A stretch of DNA of 64,000 nucleotides from an uncultured Parolsenella sp. (GTDB lineage Bacteria; Actinomycetota; Coriobacteriia; Coriobacteriales; Atopobiaceae), in assembly GCA_934668375.1 (NCBI GenBank), contig CAKUNF010000009.1:1-64000 (forward strand), read 5' to 3'. This document shows positions 51,209-58,379 of the stretch, in pieces. Every line of letters begins with the position of its first letter. The stretch's first letter is position 1. Below the pieces are notes generated by a model that made no database searches, was not told the DNA's origin, and saw only the letters and a program-made list of their open reading frames with translations. Made by a program: the position numbers and the translations under genes.

Positions 51209-51784
51209 CTATTCCCGCTGGGCCATGCTGAGGTACGGCGCCACGGTTGCGGACATCCCGCGCGCCATGATGTCCGCGCGCTCGAGAACCACCTTGCGAA
51301 GGTCGTCGTCGAGCAGCACGATCTGCGCGATGAGCGCCTTCGCAAGCTCCTGCTCGGTGGCAACGGGCTCGTCCTCCCACAGGTCCTTGAGCCAGTCCGT
51401 GGCGTTGAGCACCTCGTTGTACTCGTCATCCGGCAGGCCGTCGAGCTTGCCGTCCTTGTGGCCCTTCAGCTCCCAGACAAAGACGCACGCGGGGTTCTCG
51501 ACTGAGGCGTAGGCATCTATCACGCGATTCTCGGGAAGCGACGCCGCAATCGGGTCCTTCTGCGCCATGTAGGTGACCCAGCTTGGAAGCGCGCTGGAGA
51601 TGCGGCCCACGATGCCATGCAGCTCCTCGGCGTGCTCGCGGTATGCGTCACTGACATCAAAGCTTGCGAGACGAGCCGCCTCGATCTGCTCCGTGCTCGG
51701 CGCATCAAGCGCACGCGCGGCATGGGCGCTCGCGATGCGCTCGCTCAGGGCGGCGCGCTCGCCCCTATCGTTCTTCTCGCTCAT
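51209..51784 (-). CDS. hypothetical acidic helical protein next to VirD4-like gene
   Basis: I do not recognise this 191-residue protein. It is acidic and mainly helical, with VWELKGHKDGKLDGLPDDEY and VVLERADIMARGMSATVAPY. No signal or membrane segment is seen. Two ATGs (51790 and 51784) both fit the GGAGGGGAGG site. It begins 16 bases after the VirD4-like stop, so the two are one transcript and may work together. Confidence 0.6.
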   Translation of the reverse strand: MSEKNDRGERAALSERIASAHAARALDAPSTEQIEAARLASFDVSDAYREHAEELHGIVGRISSALPSWVTYMAQKDPIAASLPENRVIDAYASVENPACVFVWELKGHKDGKLDGLPDDEYNEVLNATDWLKDLWEDEPVATEQELAKALIAQIVLLDDDLRKVVLERADIMARGMSATVAPYLSMAQRE

Positions 51785-51800
51785 CGTCATCCTCCCCTCC

Positions 51801-53198
51801 CTACGCAGCAGCGCCCGAGCCGGCCGCCTGCTCGTCCGGCATCTCAAAGAGCATCTCCTGCCACTCGTCCTCGTCAACCTCGATGCCAAAGTCCTCCAGA
51901 CCAGGCGCCGGAATCACCCGCACGCCAAAGCGGCCATCATCGCCGTCGGCGGCGTCAAGGAGCTCGCCGTAGGCCCGGTGCCCCTCCAGCTCGTACGCCG
52001 GCTCGCACACCCCGCGCTGGCCGCGCTCGAAGTACCACCAGCTACCAGTGGGCGTCTCGAGCAGAGAGCTTGGCGTGCGGTTGGCGCGCAGGGCAAAGTA
52101 GCGCGCCGTGCGCTCATCCTGGAAGCCCAGCACGAGCTGGCGGTCACAGTTGCCGATGATCGAGTTGGCCTCGGCCTCGCCATAGCGGGCCTCCAGCTGG
52201 CTCACCGTCTGGCAGATGAGCGTGCAGCTCACCTCGCGGCTGCGGATAACGGCAAGGATGTCGTCGATGCCGGGAAGCGTGAGGTTGGCGAAGTCGTCGA
52301 GCATGAAGCGCACGGGGACGGGCAGGCGCCCTCCCTCGCACTTGGCGTCGGCGTGCTGGCACAGGCTCTGGAACGCCTGGCGCACGAACAGGCTCGTGAG
52401 CGGCGCCAGGCTGCGGTCCATGTCGTCCATGGTCACGAACAGCGCACGGCGCTCGTGCCCCATTGCGGTGAAGTCCACCTGCCGGGGCCTGCGGAACGAC
52501 GCAAGCGCCCCGTCGAACGTGAGCGGCATGAGGTTCGCGGCGATGATGCCCATGATGCTCGAGTGCATCTTCTCGGCACGGGCCGTGCTCCTCGCGCGGC
52601 GGAAGAGCGAGACGGCGTAGCTCTCGGGGTCTTGCCTGCCAAGCTCGGCGAACATGGCGTCAACGTTGCCCTCGCACGCCTGCTCGAACACGCTCACCAC
52701 CGAGGCCATGTTCCACTCGCGGTCCGGCAGCGCCTCGAACACGTAGGCGATGTAGCTCGCCAGGTAGTTGGCGGCCGCATTGGCCCAGAACGGGTCGTCG
52801 CCCATGTCCTCGCGGGGGAACAGTGCGCTCGCGAGAGCGATGATGTCCTGGCCGAGGGGCTGCCCATGGCGCCAGCGCACGTGCTGGAGCGGGTCGTAGC
52901 CAAGCGTGCCCTCCATCGTGGTGAAGTCGAGACAGTCCACCTTGTAGCCATGTTCGCGCAGGTAGGGGGCCATCTCGTGATAGAGGCGGCCCTTTGCGTC
53001 GAGAACGACGTAGGAGCCCTCGCACTGCAGAAGATTGGGCTTGAGGAAGTTGCGCGTCTTGCCCGAGCCGGAGCTTCCCAGCACGAGCACATTGTTGTTG
53101 AGCCCGGTTGCCCACGAGTCCATGCTCGCGGTGCGGCCGGCGGTGAGGATAAGCTCGCCCGCATAGGCGGCGCGGGCAACGCAGGAGATGCTTGCCAT
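51801..53198 (-). CDS. soluble TraG/VirD4-like ATPase
   Basis: The 465-residue P-loop ATPase has Walker A GSSGSGKT at about 40-47, Walker B RFMLDDFANL and the VirD4/TraG C-terminal CQTVSQLEARYG. It is shorter than true coupling proteins and lacks their N-terminal membrane helices. No relaxase, VirB4 or other type IV secretion gene is seen within the window, so conjugation is not supported here. It could be a DNA-pumping ATPase in another process. GAAAGG supports ATG 53198; the upstream frame runs into a family A palindrome. Confidence 0.75.
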   Translation of the reverse strand: MASISCVARAAYAGELILTAGRTASMDSWATGLNNNVLVLGSSGSGKTRNFLKPNLLQCEGSYVVLDAKGRLYHEMAPYLREHGYKVDCLDFTTMEGTLGYDPLQHVRWRHGQPLGQDIIALASALFPREDMGDDPFWANAAANYLASYIAYVFEALPDREWNMASVVSVFEQACEGNVDAMFAELGRQDPESYAVSLFRRARSTARAEKMHSSIMGIIAANLMPLTFDGALASFRRPRQVDFTAMGHERRALFVTMDDMDRSLAPLTSLFVRQAFQSLCQHADAKCEGGRLPVPVRFMLDDFANLTLPGIDDILAVIRSREVSCTLICQTVSQLEARYGEAEANSIIGNCDRQLVLGFQDERTARYFALRANRTPSSLLETPTGSWWYFERGQRGVCEPAYELEGHRAYGELLDAADGDDGRFGVRVIPAPGLEDFGIEVDEDEWQEMLFEMPDEQAAGSGAAA

Positions 53199-53227
53199 GA
53201 TGATGCCTTTCTCGATAGCCATTGGGT

Positions 53228-53254
53228 GCCCAAAGGTGTCAAAGACTTTTGGGC
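53228..53254. repeat. palindromic repeat family A, copy 2
   Basis: GCCCAAAGGTGTC pairs with GACTTTTGGGC. It lies between the clpP stop and the VirD4-like start, probably separating their expression. Confidence 0.8.
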
Positions 53255-53265
53255 CTCTTGGACCC

Positions 53266-53862
53266 CTAGAGCGACGTGACGATGCGATCGGCGAGGCCCG
53301 CCTCGACGGCCTCCTCGGCCTCGAAGTACGTGTCCGATGCCGTGAGCTCAAAGACGCGCTCGAGCGGCATTCCCGTATGACGCGCGATGACGTCGGCCGT
53401 GATGTCTCGGATGCGCATGAGGTCGTCGGCACGGGCCTTCACGGAAAGCGCGCTGCCGCCAAGGCCGCCGCCGATGAGCGGGTCGTGGATCATGACGCGG
53501 CTGTGGGGAAGCATCTGGCGCTCGTCGCCGGCGATAAACAGCAGCGCGGCCATGCTTGCCGCCATGCCCAGGCACACGGTGTGGACGGGACAGCTCACGG
53601 CCTGCATGACGTCGTAGAGCGCAAGACCGGATTGCACCTCGCCGCCAGGGCTATTGATATAGAGGGTCACGGGGGCGTTTGCATCGCAACGCTGCAGGTA
53701 GAGCAGCCCGCGGATGATGGTGGCGCAGGACTCGGCGTCCACGGGCGTCGTGAGTTCGAGCTCGCGGTGGGAGAGCATCTCGTCTCGCACGTCGAGGCGA
53801 TACGGCCCCTCCGCCGTCTCGCGGACGATCTGTGGCTGGTAGACAAAGGTTGATTCGCTCAT
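53266..53862 (-). CDS. clpP: ATP-dependent Clp protease proteolytic subunit
   Basis: This 198-residue serine protease has INSPGG (oxyanion region), the catalytic Ser in GMAASMAALL, His in PHSRVMIHDP and Asp in ELTASDTYFEAEEA. AAGGAG supports ATG 53862. No clpX or second clpP is adjacent. Its sequence departs at several usually fixed sites (MAASM for GxSAS-type MGQAASMG), so it may be an accessory copy. Confidence 0.88.
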   Translation of the reverse strand: MSESTFVYQPQIVRETAEGPYRLDVRDEMLSHRELELTTPVDAESCATIIRGLLYLQRCDANAPVTLYINSPGGEVQSGLALYDVMQAVSCPVHTVCLGMAASMAALLFIAGDERQMLPHSRVMIHDPLIGGGLGGSALSVKARADDLMRIRDITADVIARHTGMPLERVFELTASDTYFEAEEAVEAGLADRIVTSL

Positions 53863-54187
53863 GTGGAGCTCCTTCCGAGGGTCGACAAGCACAACGGCAC
53901 AGCGCTGTGAGCGCATGCAACAAGACTTCTGCTCTGAGGTTGTGCTTTGGAAAAATCCGGCTTAGGCAACTTGCGCCGGCAAACTCCTGCGGCACCTGCG
54001 CCGCGTTGCCAGGAGACGGGTCATGCGACCCTCGGGTTGGCCTCACTATAACGCACGCCGCCCAAAGGTGTCAAAGACTTTTGGGCAAAACAGCCGCAGC
54101 AGCTCGTTGACTAGCTTGCTTGCATCTGGGAACGCTCCGGATGCGCTTCGCACGACTTCTTGGGCGAGGCGGACATCAATCGCAGCG
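53863..54187. other. gene-poor stretch with family A palindrome
   Basis: No intact gene is supported here. The start near 53863 holds the clpP promoter. A family A palindrome lies at 54060-54086. A minus-strand frame (54046-54234) crosses the palindrome and could be a decayed C terminus of an unknown gene; I could not identify it. Confidence 0.5.
54060..54086. repeat. palindromic repeat family A, copy 3
   Basis: GCCCAAAGGTGTC and GACTTTTGGGC around an AAA loop, identical over 27 bases to the copy at 53228. Confidence 0.8.
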
Positions 54188-54349
54188 GACGTACGCGAGC
54201 TCACCGTGAACAAGCAGAGCCCGGCGGCCGTCACGTCCTACGAGGCCCGGGGCTTCCGCACGGCCGAGCGCCTCGAGGCGAATGGCCAGGGTGAACCCTG
54301 CCCGCTGCCGCGCATGGAGCTGGCCGATTGGCTGACAGAGGGAAAATGA
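54188..54349 (+). pseudogene. C-terminal remnant of a GNAT acetyltransferase
   Basis: DVRELTVNKQSPAAVTSYEA and RGFRTAERLEANG are the last helix and strand of a GNAT fold (compare LTVNKxNPAAxxxYExxGF). The N-terminal two thirds, including the acetyl-CoA loop, are absent. The stop codon is the TGA that begins a family B palindrome, so the fragment ends in the element. No start or ribosome site is seen; the fragment is not functional. Confidence 0.7.
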
Positions 54350-54376
54350 GACAAAGGGACAGTCCCCTTGTCTCAT
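54346..54376. repeat. palindromic repeat family B, copy 4 (extended)
   Basis: ATGAGACAAAGGGACAG-TCCCCTTGTCTCAT. The symmetry extends outward to GAGGGAAAATGAG and CTCATTTTCCCTC (54338-54384). Its two terminal TGA triplets are the stop codons of the GNAT remnant (plus) and of the merR-type gene (minus). Confidence 0.9.
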
Positions 54377-54777
54377 TTTCCCTCGACTGGAACCAGGTTG
54401 CTGTAGTACTCCGTGCGGCCGGCCAGAACATCGTCATAGAAGCCCTGCTTCCAGTCGATGTAGTCGATGCTCGCCTGCAGCTCGGCCATCCTCGCCACGA
54501 GCCGCTCGCGCTTCTCGGCGAGGAACTCCTTGCGCTCGGGAATGGAGCCCTTCCCCTCCAGACACATCTGCAGGTACTCGCACATCTCCTCGATGCTGAG
54601 GCCGCATCGCTTGAGACAGCCGAGGCTGCGAATCCACTCCACGTCGTGCTCGTCGAACACGCGGCGGTTGTTCTTGTCGCGCTTCACGTTGGGCACGAGC
54701 CCCTTGTTGCAATAGAACTTGAGCGTCTGATACGTCATGCCCACCTCGCGGCACGCCTGCATCATGGTGTACGTCAT
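54373..54777 (-). CDS. MerR family transcriptional regulator
   Basis: The 134-residue regulator has an N-terminal MerR winged HTH (YTMMQACREVGMTYQTLKFYCNK, NNRRVFDEHDVEWI) and a C-terminal coiled dimer helix (ERKEFLAEKRERLVARMAEL). It lacks the metal-binding Cys of MerR itself and resembles AdhR-like sensors near aldo/keto reductases. It is divergent from the aldo/keto reductase, and the gap has a typical MerR promoter. Its stop comes from the palindrome at 54346. Confidence 0.9.
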   Translation of the reverse strand: MTYTMMQACREVGMTYQTLKFYCNKGLVPNVKRDKNNRRVFDEHDVEWIRSLGCLKRCGLSIEEMCEYLQMCLEGKGSIPERKEFLAEKRERLVARMAELQASIDYIDWKQGFYDDVLAGRTEYYSNLVPVEGK

Positions 54778-54809
54778 GTGAAGACGCCCTCCTCGCCCGC
54801 GGAGACCTC

Positions 54810-54840
54810 TTTACCGATAGTTGCTATCGGTTGTTATAAC
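54810..54840 (+). promoter_or_regulatory. MerR-type promoter with 19-bp spacer and dyad
   Basis: TTTACC (54810-54815) and TATAAC (54835-54840) are separated by 19 bases. The spacer region holds the perfect dyad ACCGATAG-TTG-CTATCGGT (54813-54831). An over-long spacer with a central dyad is the hallmark of promoters activated by MerR-type DNA untwisting. Confidence 0.75.
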
Positions 54841-54878
54841 TGCATTGACAGCGAACCACAAGGGAAAGCGAGAAGAGC

Positions 54879-55793
54879 ATGGCTTTTGACGCAGGCGACA
54901 TGATGTACGTGACCCTCTCCAATGGCCTGAAGATGCCGCAGCTTGGCTATGGCGTCTACCAGGTGTCGCAGGACGAGTGCGAGCGCTGCGTGACCGACGC
55001 CCTCGAGGTGGGCTACCGCCACATCGACACCGCCCAGAGCTACTACAACGAGGAGCAGGTGGGAAGCGCCATCGAGACGTCCGGGGTGGACCGCGGCGGC
55101 ATCTTCCTCACCACGAAGGTCTGGCTCGAGCACTACGGCGAGGGCGCCACGCGCGTCTCGGTCGAGGACTCGCTGCGCAAGCTCAAGACCGACTACCTCG
55201 ACCTCGTGCTGCTGCACCAACCCTTCGGCGACACCTTTGGCGCCTGGCGCGACCTCGCGGCGCTCTACGAGGAGGGCAAGGTCCGCGCCATCGGCATCTC
55301 CAACTTCTACGCCGACCGCATGGTCGAGCTCTGCGAGTTCAACGACACCGGCGTCGTCCCCATGGTCAACCAGATGGAGCGCCACCCGCTCAACCAGAAC
55401 ACGGAGCTCCAGGAGTGGGAGAAGCACTACAACGTGCAGCCCGAGGCCTGGGCGCCTTTTGGCGAGGGCCGCGGCGGCCTGTTCGAGAACCCCGTGCTCG
55501 CCCAGATCGCAGCCGCGCACGGCAAGAGCACCGCGCAGGTGATGCTTCGCTGGAACCTCCAGCGCGGCGTCATCGTGATCCCCAAGTCCGTGCACCGCGA
55601 GCGCATGGAGCAGAACCTCGACGTCTTCGACTTTGAGCTCACGACCGGCGAGATGACGCAGATCGCCGCACTCGACACCAAGACCTCGAGCTTCTTCAGC
55701 CACTCCGACCCCACCATGGTGCAGTGGTTCGCGGGCATGGTCGAGGAGCGCAGGCACAACCACGACTGCACCAAGGAGAAGAAGTCCTGGTAG
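54879..55793 (+). CDS. aldo/keto reductase
   Basis: The 304-residue NADPH-dependent reductase has HIDTAQSYYNEE (Asp, Tyr), LTTKVW (Lys) and VLLHQPFGD (His). AIGISNF and VIPKSVHRERMEQN complete the cofactor site. It is the target of the divergent MerR-type regulator, as in AdhR/YhdN-type pairs that respond to aldehydes. It is not closely similar to the reductase at 47521. Confidence 0.92.
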   Translation: MAFDAGDMMYVTLSNGLKMPQLGYGVYQVSQDECERCVTDALEVGYRHIDTAQSYYNEEQVGSAIETSGVDRGGIFLTTKVWLEHYGEGATRVSVEDSLRKLKTDYLDLVLLHQPFGDTFGAWRDLAALYEEGKVRAIGISNFYADRMVELCEFNDTGVVPMVNQMERHPLNQNTELQEWEKHYNVQPEAWAPFGEGRGGLFENPVLAQIAAAHGKSTAQVMLRWNLQRGVIVIPKSVHRERMEQNLDVFDFELTTGEMTQIAALDTKTSSFFSHSDPTMVQWFAGMVEERRHNHDCTKEKKSW

Positions 55794-55843
55794 GCAGATG
55801 CATTATCAGAGAAAGGAACAACACGGGTCAGCCTGGCCGCCGA

Positions 55844-55933
55844 GAGTTCCTGCAAGCCGTCGCCACGCTTGGCGCGAGCATCTTCGAGATCGCGCCCGAG
55901 GAGGTCTACACGGACGCAGACCTCTCCAAGAAG
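55844..55933 (+). pseudogene. flavodoxin remnant cut by family B palindrome
   Basis: EFLQAVATLGASIFEIAPEE followed by VYTDADLS matches the segment of the short flavodoxin at 14942 (VERIVPAQPYTDADLDW). The preceding FMN loop and all later parts are gone. The fragment ends abruptly at the palindrome starting at 55933, so loss of the downstream part coincides with the element. Confidence 0.65.
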
Positions 55934-55959
55934 AGACAAGGGGACAGTCCCCTTGTCTC
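55933..55959. repeat. palindromic repeat family B, copy 5
   Basis: GAGACAAGGGGACAG-TCCCCTTGTCTC with the outer AT lost on the left side. It directly follows the flavodoxin remnant; copy 6 lies 24 bases on. Confidence 0.88.
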
Positions 55960-55983
55960 ATCCTCGAGTGCCACCAGGGCAAG

Positions 55984-56013
55984 ATGAGACAAAGGGACTG
56001 TCCCTTTGTCTCA
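55984..56013. repeat. palindromic repeat family B, copy 6
   Basis: ATGAGACAAAGGGAC-TGTCCCTTTGTCTCA. Both arms carry the same AAAGGG variant, so the change is compensated and the hairpin kept. Confidence 0.88.
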
Positions 56014-56045
56014 CACATTTTCTAACAGCGTCGAGAGAAGTCCCG

Positions 56046-56411
56046 TCAGTCCAGGAGCGCCGCCTCCCACTCGGTCTCTCTAAAGCCCACGAGCACAAAG
56101 TCCCCTCCCACTAGAATGGGCCGTTTGACCAGCATTCCGTTGGCAGAAAGGAGCTCGAAGGCCTCCTCGTCTGACAATCCGGCATCGAGCTTGGCCTTGA
56201 TGCCCTGCTCGCGGTAGACCTTGCCGCTCGTGTTGAAGAAGCGTCTGGTCGGCAGGCCGCTTCTCGGCTGCCACTCGGCGAGCTCTGTCACGGTCGGCGG
56301 CTCCTCCACGATGTGGCGGTCGACGTAGGTGATGCCGCGCTCGTCAAGCCACGCCTTCGCGCGACGGCACGTGCTGCACTTGGGGTACTCAACGAACAGG
56401 ATGTCTGACAT
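56046..56411 (-). CDS. ArsC/Spx family protein with CxxC
   Basis: This 121-residue thioredoxin-fold protein has the redox motif YPKCSTCRRA (CxxC) at about 9-18, RRFFNTSGKVYRE and the cis-Pro region VKRPILV. It is of the MgsR/YusI (Spx-like) size; it could be a reductase or a redox-sensing partner of RNA polymerase. Unlike the protein at 29632, its active-site Cys residues are intact. Confidence 0.85.
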   Translation of the reverse strand: MSDILFVEYPKCSTCRRAKAWLDERGITYVDRHIVEEPPTVTELAEWQPRSGLPTRRFFNTSGKVYREQGIKAKLDAGLSDEEAFELLSANGMLVKRPILVGGDFVLVGFRETEWEAALLD

Positions 56412-56439
56412 GACGCCTTCCTCTCATGGCGCGATAAGG

Positions 56440-56925
56440 CTATAGCTCTTTGATGTAGAAGTGGTCCATCGTGGCGTGGTTCGGGCTGGCCGGCTCGATG
56501 CGCCGGTAGCCAAGCTTCTCGTACAGATGGATGGCAGCCTTGAGGTTCGAGTGCGTCTCCAGGTAGAGGCGCTTGTAACCAAGCTCGCGAGCGCGACTCT
56601 CGATGAGGCCCACAAGACGCGTGCCCAACCCGTGACCCTTCGCCGCATCCGCGAGGTAGAGCTTCTGCAGCTCGGCAGTGTTCTCAAGCGGCTCGAACTC
56701 GGCAAGGCCGGCGCCGCCAAGCACCTGCCCGGCCGCATCAACGGCCACGAGGTAGGAGCGGCGCGCAGGGTCCATGCCGTAGAACGCGCTCAGGTGCATG
56801 ATCTGCGGGTCGAAGTAGGCCGTCCCAGGGATGTCGAGGCCCGCCGCCTCGAGGTTCTCGCGCGCGATGGTGCCCATCCGCTCGTCATCGGCCGCGGTTA
56901 TCGGTCGTATCGTCACGTTGCCCAT
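56440..56925 (-). CDS. GNAT family N-acetyltransferase
   Basis: The 161-residue enzyme has IRPITAADDERM at the start, the acetyl-CoA loop AAKGHGLGTRLV and YLETHSNLKAAIHLYEKLGY near the end. GGGAAGG supports ATG 56925. The substrate is unknown. A family A palindrome lies 61 bases upstream of the start. Confidence 0.88.
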   Translation of the reverse strand: MGNVTIRPITAADDERMGTIARENLEAAGLDIPGTAYFDPQIMHLSAFYGMDPARRSYLVAVDAAGQVLGGAGLAEFEPLENTAELQKLYLADAAKGHGLGTRLVGLIESRARELGYKRLYLETHSNLKAAIHLYEKLGYRRIEPASPNHATMDHFYIKEL

Positions 56926-56985
56926 CGCTGCCTTCCCCTCGGCCGGCTCCCCGGTCAAGGGTACCCGAATGGGCGCCAGCGACGC

Positions 56986-57012
56986 GCCCAAAGGTGTCAG
57001 TCACTTTTGGGC
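56986..57012. repeat. palindromic repeat family A, copy 4
   Basis: GCCCAAAGGTGTCAGTCACTTTTGGGC has the same arms as the other copies, but the loop changes from TCAAAGA to TCAGTCA. It sits between the isomerase stop and the GNAT start. Confidence 0.75.
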
Positions 57013-57035
57013 ACGCCGCTGCGCCGACCACCCGA

Positions 57036-57971
57036 CTAGTGACGCATGCGGCTCGAGATGACGCGGCACGGGCCGGTCACGGTGTAGGCGCCGGCGCTTG
57101 CGGGAACGAGACAGGACTCCGTAAAGCCCAGGTGCACGCTGCCCTCGGCAGACGTCACGTCGCACTCCCCCGCGGCGCACGTGAGCACGCGGTACTCGTC
57201 GCCCGTCTCGTCCTCCCAGCTCTCCGGCACGTCCATGATGTCGATGACGAACAGGTCGTCGGCGGTGGTGCCGCGCACGGTGCGCGCCGGCGCGGAGGGG
57301 TCGAACTTGCCCAGGTGGATGGGCTCGGGCTTGGGACGCACGTCGAGCACGTCGAAGCCCTTCTCCACGTGCAGCTCGCGGCCGCGACCCCAGTCACACA
57401 GGCGATACGTCGTGAAGCCAAGCGTGCCGATCTCCACGGCAAAGATGCCGGCGCCGTAGGCGTGCAGCGTGCCCGACGGCACGACGATGAAGTCGCCCTC
57501 CGTCACGGGCACGCGACGACCGTACTTGTCGCCGATCGTATCGTCTGCGGCGGCGGCGCGAAGGGCTTCCACGTCGTCGGTGAGCGAGCCGGCAATGAGC
57601 GTGGAGCCCGGGTCCGCCTCGAATACGTACCAGGCCTCGGCCTTCTCGTGGTCGTCCTCGTGCTCGCGGGCGTACGCCTCGTTGGGATGCACCTGGACCG
57701 AGACCGTCTCGCGCGCATCGAGCATGAGGGTCTGGGTCACGCCATCGTCGTCCGAGGCGCCAATAACCTCCTCGTGGTGGTTGCGGATGAGCTCATCGAG
57801 TGGCGTGCCGTCATAGGGACCGCCCTTGACCGACGTCACCATGCCGCGGTGGGCGGAGACGTCGAAGCCCTCACCGTAGAGCTCGTCGCCCGCAAGGCCG
57901 CGGGTCTTGTTGATGCGGTCGCCCGACCAGATGGGGGCGATGTAGTTGGTGGTGAACAGAAGCGGTCCCAT
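57036..57971 (-). CDS. manA: mannose-6-phosphate isomerase (type I-like, short)
   Basis: The 311-residue zinc enzyme interconverts mannose 6-phosphate and fructose 6-phosphate. Zinc ligands lie in VSVQVHPNEAYARE (Gln, His), the EAWYV Glu and PSGTLHAYGAG (His). The length fits the short bacterial YvyI/Pmi group rather than the E. coli 391-residue form. AGGAGG supports ATG 57971. Confidence 0.9.
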   Translation of the reverse strand: MGPLLFTTNYIAPIWSGDRINKTRGLAGDELYGEGFDVSAHRGMVTSVKGGPYDGTPLDELIRNHHEEVIGASDDDGVTQTLMLDARETVSVQVHPNEAYAREHEDDHEKAEAWYVFEADPGSTLIAGSLTDDVEALRAAAADDTIGDKYGRRVPVTEGDFIVVPSGTLHAYGAGIFAVEIGTLGFTTYRLCDWGRGRELHVEKGFDVLDVRPKPEPIHLGKFDPSAPARTVRGTTADDLFVIDIMDVPESWEDETGDEYRVLTCAAGECDVTSAEGSVHLGFTESCLVPASAGAYTVTGPCRVISSRMRH

Positions 57972-58379
57972 AGCAACCTCCTGAGTGTGGAGCGTCGATT
58001 CGTCGGCGTGGATGCCTTGATCGCACACAGTATAAGTCCATACATACGCAAGAATTACCTCAGCTCATATGTAACATATCGATAGCTCGGCGAGCGGCAC
58101 TGGCACGTGAAGCGCACCTGTCGCATTCCCTTATTTTCAGAAACTTCGCACTTCGAACCTTTCGCTGCCGTTTTTGGCAACGCAAGGCACGCAGTGCGAA
58201 GTTTCTGAAATTTACGGATAAACATGAGTCCCGTAGGCATCCGCAAACGATGGGGTTCGTGCATACGAACCCCCGCGACAAGCTGGCAGTTCGCCTGGCA
58301 AGGAGACCTCGAACTCCAAGGGGAGGGCCACGCGTTTCTATAATCGGGCCATGCGACCAGAACGAATCGAGGACGAACC
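57972..58379. other. divergent region with a family D palindrome
   Basis: No gene is supported. It holds the family D palindrome at 58135-58210 and the promoter of the MFS-LuxR gene: TATAAT at 58339-58344, 36 bases before the ATG. The -35 element is not clear. Confidence 0.6.
58135..58210. repeat. 76-base palindrome family D, copy 2
   Basis: TTTCAGAAACTTCGCACT (58135-58152) pairs exactly with AGTGCGAAGTTTCTGAAA (58193-58210). Flanks and length match the copy at 37900, while the loop sequence differs. Confidence 0.8.

Noticed and set aside
51801..53198. Integrative conjugative element suggested by the VirD4-like gene
   Set aside because: No relaxase, VirB4, integrase, att repeats or origin of transfer seen in the flanks.
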